A stretch of DNA of 64,000 nt from Setophaga petechia (Eukaryota; Chordata; Aves; Passeriformes; Parulidae). Made by a program: the position numbers and the translations under genes. This document shows positions 60,040 to 64,000 of this stretch, piece by piece; position 1 is the stretch's first letter, and each line of letters begins with the position of its first letter. Under the pieces are notes generated by a model. That model did no database searches, had not been told where the DNA came from, and saw only the letters and a program-made list of their open reading frames with translations. The stretch spans positions 5,209,040 through 5,273,039 of the forward strand of contig JANCRA010000039.1 of assembly GCA_024362935.1 (NCBI GenBank). The letters are read 5' to 3'.

Positions 60040-63000
60040 CAGCAAAGTAACCAGCTCCCAGGCAAGCAGGTAAATAAACTGGACTTGTCAGCCCAAAGGG
60101 TCAATAATTCTTAGGGGAGAATGGAGAGGTCTCCAAGAGGTGTTGGAGGCCCAGGAGCAGGATTGCAAGGCTGGGACCTCACCATGTCCTCTGCTTTGAG
60201 TGTTGCAGGGTCCTGGTGCTGCCGAGCAGTTCCTCTGCACAGCATGGGTGACTGTCTTGATCCTACTTGTGACAACTCGTGTAAAACTGAGAATCAGAAC
60301 ACACCCACCCACTGTAGGTGGTGTTAAAGAGCAAGAAACCTCACAGAGAGTCACGGGGGAAGAGCCAAAGGTTCCAGTGTTGCAAGGTGAGGCTGAAACT
60401 CCCCACAGCAGGCTGGAGAGGCTGGCTGCAACCCTGGGCAGTTTCTGTGGTCCCCAGGGTGATGGGCCTGTAGCTCCAGCTGTGCAACCTGATGTTGATA
60501 AGGATTAAGTGCTGCAGGCACTCACATTGACTTCGGGCATGGAGCATGGAAAGCTCCTCTCTTTCATTGCTAATAATTCTCCAACCTGATTTCTCTTTCT
60601 CCGGACAAACCAACACGTTTCCCAGCAGCTGCCTGCTAAATCCCACACAGGTTTTGTAATTGGCCCCATTTCCCTGGAAGCTCTGCCACAGCAAAGCAGA
60701 TTTTGTCATCTTTTCATTCCTCAGGAAAGTTTTCTTTCTCAGTGAAGAATGAACTTTTTTCATTCTGCCTTCAGTCCTTCCAGGTGTGGGCTGTGGGGCT
60801 TTCTGGGGCTGGAGGAACAGCTTATCTCTGCCCCCTCACCTGCATTGCTAAATTCCTGATAATGCAGATAATCAAGAACCACAAATATGAATTTGAGGTT
60901 CCCATATTTTCTTTTTTGCTTTTGTCGGCAGAGCTACATTTGGGGTTCTTGCTGGTTTGCTGGGATAGGGCCCTTTGGGTTGAAACCACTGGATGCTGCC
61001 AGGGGCTGCTCTGGGGTTTTGGACAAATCCTGATTCTCTGGTGGAGAGACCATGTACACAGCAAATCCTTATCCAAGAGTGTTCAGTGCATCAGGCGCCT
61101 GCTGCTGCCCAAAAGCTGCATTTGGGAGTTAAAGGGAAAGAATGTGATGGAAACCCTGCAGTTGTGGGCTGCAATGGCTGCAGGACTTTATTGTTGGCCT
61201 GTTTTCACCCTGAAGGATCCTGGTGATCCTGATGTGCCTCTGAGTGTGTTGTCAAAGGCAACTGGAGCTCTGTGCTTCCTCTGCCTGCAGAGTCTGCCTC
61301 AGGACTAGAATTTACTGGGAAACACTGGGGAGTGATGGACCTAACCCTATTGCAGCTTCAGACAAGGAGGGCTTGCTGCCAGAGCCTGTTTGCTGGGATG
61401 GGATGTGTAAATGGGGGCTGCAGGCGCCTGTGCCAGGCAAATGTGCTGCTTTTTCTTGGTGCATCCCATGCAGGCAGGGGTGCAGCCTGTGGGGGATCCC
61501 CCCTTACCTTGGGGTGCCAGGGGCTCCTGGCTTTCCCTGGCAGCTCTCCATGGCTGAGAGCATGGGGAGCACAGTGTCAGGTAAGAGCATCTCCTCCTGG
61601 GAGCCCAAAGGCTCACTCTGGATAAATTGGCAGTATCAGCCCTTGTGTTGCTGAGCAACTCCGTGGGCAGCTGGCAGTGAAGGAGGGAGCTGTGAATTAG
61701 GGAAGGATCCACATCTGCTGGCTCTAATCAAGGTCCTGGCCCTGGATGCAGACAGCAGCCTGGTTTGGCCACTTGTCTTAACTCTGGATGAGCTCTGGAT
61801 GAGTGTTCATGGTGCTGTGAGTGTTTGCATTTGTTCCTAGTGCTTTGATCATGGTAATAAATCCCAGATCCTTTGGCAAATTGAATCTCACCTGGGAGTC
61901 TGTGAGAGCTGTTAACATTGATGGGCTGAGGTGCTCTGCTATCTCCCAGCTTCCTCCAGCTCTGCAGGATGCTGCCACCTTTCCCCAGCCCATTTTGGGT
62001 TCATGCCCAAGGAGGTGAGAAGGTTTCCCTCCCTCTGCCTCTCGGACTGCCAGTCCCAGCAGTGCTGCTGCTGTGCTGACAGGGAGTCCTTGGGCTCCAA
62101 GGAAGAGTGTCCTGGGGTGGGAGTGCTGGTGCTGTGCAAGGGGACATCCCAGGTGGGCCCTGAGGGTGGCAAACTGCTCCCCAAGGCTTGAGCCCTTCTA
62201 CAGTTAAAAAATAACTTCTAAACTTGCCTTGTTTCCCATTTGTCCTGTCTTAGGAAAGATAGCACACTTGGGCTTGCTGCTCTAAAGCCATTTATAGCCT
62301 TGGGTGCCCCACAGCTTTGGACTTGAATAATTAAGCTGAAAATCTGTTTCCTCTGAAGGAAAGTTTCCAAACAGAACCAAAGCCTGCCACTGCTGGGCGG
62401 TGAAGCTTCCAAAAGCAAAGGGGAATTTCTCCATGGGTTTGTGAGAATTGCACTGAGGTCAGAAACTCACCTGTTACTGCTCTGCCACTGTCAGAAAGGA
62501 GCCACCTGGGGCAGCCACTGTGGTGGCAGGAGGCTGGTTCAGACCTTCCCTGCTGAGGGTGAGAGGGGCACTGGGTGTCAATGCTCGTCAGAGAACCCAG
62601 TTGTTCCCTGGCCAGGGGAGGGACACAGCTGGAGAATCATTGCCTGTGTGCCCCAAGGTCCCAGGGGCCCTCACCCTGCTCCAGGCCTGGGATCAGCAGG
62701 TCAGTGAGATCTGCTGCAGCCCAAGGAGGCTGCAAGGGAAGAGTTGCCAGAAGGGAATTCTTGGCAGAACAGAGTGTGAAGTGATGCTTCTGAAATCCAG
62801 GCTTGTGGCAGCCAGAGAGCTTCATGTGCTGCAGCCTCCCTGTGGTTTGAAGGTCACTCACCTTGAGCTCTGTCCATGCTGATCCTCACCTGGGGCTGGG
62901 GCTGTCCTGACCACTGCCCCATCTCCCAGATCTGCTGGCCCAGCTCTACCTGCAAGAAACCCCAGCAGCTTCCACCATAATTTGCTGCTCCCTGAAAATC

Positions 63001-64000
63001 ATGTGTTGGTTTTGCCTGTTGTTCCTGAAGGCTGATTTGAATGTTTTTAAGCATTTTGGCCTCTGGTTTTGTTTGCCACCCACTCCCCTGACCTGCTTTG
63101 CACTGTGACTTCTTCTGCTGGCTGCAGCCTGCAGTTCCCCAACATCAGTCTCCATTAGGTGACACCTCTTTACCAACATTTACATGCTCAGTGTACAATC
63201 AGTTAATTGCTGTGCAATTTCTCACCCAGGTGATTTATTACAAGCTCAACCAGTCACAGGCTATAATAATTAATCTGCAAATTGAGCTTGCCTTTAAATT
63301 AAGCCATACATTATAGCAGCATGATGGGTAAATGCCAGGTCTTTGGATTTAGAAGGCAGTGTCACTTCTCCCACCAAAACAAACTATGGTGGCTTTAATG
63401 TGGCTTTCCTGGGTCCCATCATCCCCAAGCACTGGGAAACCAAAGCAAAAATTAATCTTGGAGCACTGAGAGCAAAGGGTGAGCTCATTCAATTTATTGG
63501 GAGCCATCAGCACCAGAAACCAGCTTGCCATGTGAAGCAGAGCAGGTCATGCACCAGGCTGAAAACTAATCCTAATCCCAAACTTTGCCTCTAATCCCCT
63601 GATGTTGGACTTGACTTAAAATAGCTTGAGAATAAGGGAAGAAGATTTAAATTTTCCTTGTTTTGCAGTTTCCACAGGGCTGCATCTCTCTGATCCAGCT
63701 GGGAGAGTCAATAGGTCTCAAATGAGCAATGCTTGGTATAAATGCCTCAGTAAACACCAAATGCGTTTTTGGTTTTCTGAATCTTTTAAGACTTGGGGAG
63801 GAAACTACTGTCACTACTGTCGTGTGGGTGGGTCCATCATTTAAAGAGGACAAAAGCTGCTGGGAACTGAGTGGTGTCAGCAGCTGGAAGTTCAGTGTTT
63901 CTGTGAAAACAGCCCTTCCTATGCCATGTGTGGTTGATCTAAACTTTAAACCCTTCCTACCTTTCCTTTTGCTTGATTTTCCCTTAAGTGAATCCTTTCA
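60040..64000. other. Non-coding stretch right of the solo LTR
   Basis: No recognised gene. It may belong to the 5' part or first intron of CASKIN2, expected here on the plus strand from human synteny, but none of its ankyrin-repeat exons is visible. One splice-site-bounded segment with an ATG lies at 61,544-61,580. Confidence 0.45.

Noticed and set aside
50880..64000. CASKIN2 coding exons expected from human synteny
   Set aside because: I searched for the N-terminal GREQDLILAVK-type start and ankyrin-repeat motifs on the plus strand and found none, so no CASKIN2 call is made.
1..64000. tRNA, rRNA or other small RNA genes and CRISPR-like arrays
   Set aside because: No cloverleaf-type A/B box pairs, rRNA stretches or regularly spaced repeats were noticed. 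A tRNAscan or Rfam search would be needed to exclude weak cases.

Overview
The window is vertebrate nuclear DNA, almost certainly avian and probably from a songbird. The evidence is split genes with GT..AG introns, CpG-island promoters, 3'-truncated CR1 retroposons with the typical avian 3' end, and LTRs of avian endogenous-retrovirus type. It is not bacterial: nearly all long open frames are shadows, and the genes appear only when short exons are joined. The LLGL2-TSEN54 pair in the same orientation matches human 17q25.1 synteny (CASKIN2-TSEN54-LLGL2-MYO15B), so the counterpart here would be the avian chromosome-18-like microchromosome.

Layout, left to right. About 1-5.26 kb is intergenic, with no gene seen. 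About 5.26-38.45 kb is LLGL2 on the minus strand: a non-coding CpG-island first exon near 38.4 kb, the first coding exon at 31.2-31.3 kb, 22 further coding exons down to 7.0 kb, and a terminal exon and 3' UTR at 5.3-5.9 kb. I traced 24 coding exons with agreeing reading phases. The product is the lethal-giant-larvae double-propeller polarity protein; the extreme C-terminus is uncertain. About 38.7-40.0 kb is a short intergenic interval. About 40.0-50.1 kb is TSEN54 on the minus strand: 11 coding exons, all in phase, giving a 513-residue tRNA-splicing-endonuclease subunit. About 49.5-50.85 kb is a GC-rich promoter region containing a 55-bp minisatellite. About 50.8-64 kb has no recognised gene. 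In human the divergent CASKIN2 gene starts on this side, and this stretch could be its 5' region or first intron, but no CASKIN2 coding exon was found. It does contain a chain of ten splice-compatible open segments on the plus strand that could be an unrecognised gene of about 263 codons (low confidence).

Mobile DNA: a CR1 copy in LLGL2 intron 14-15, two or three shorter CR1 tails, an LTR inside TSEN54 intron 5-6, and an intact-looking 428-bp solo LTR at 59,608-60,035 flanked by a 4-bp CTAG duplication. The two identified genes are unrelated in job: LLGL2 acts in cell polarity at the basolateral cortex, and TSEN54 in nuclear tRNA splicing. I found no exotic system. The most unusual items are the candidate plus-strand gene, the promoter minisatellite and a few unusual LLGL2 splice sites.
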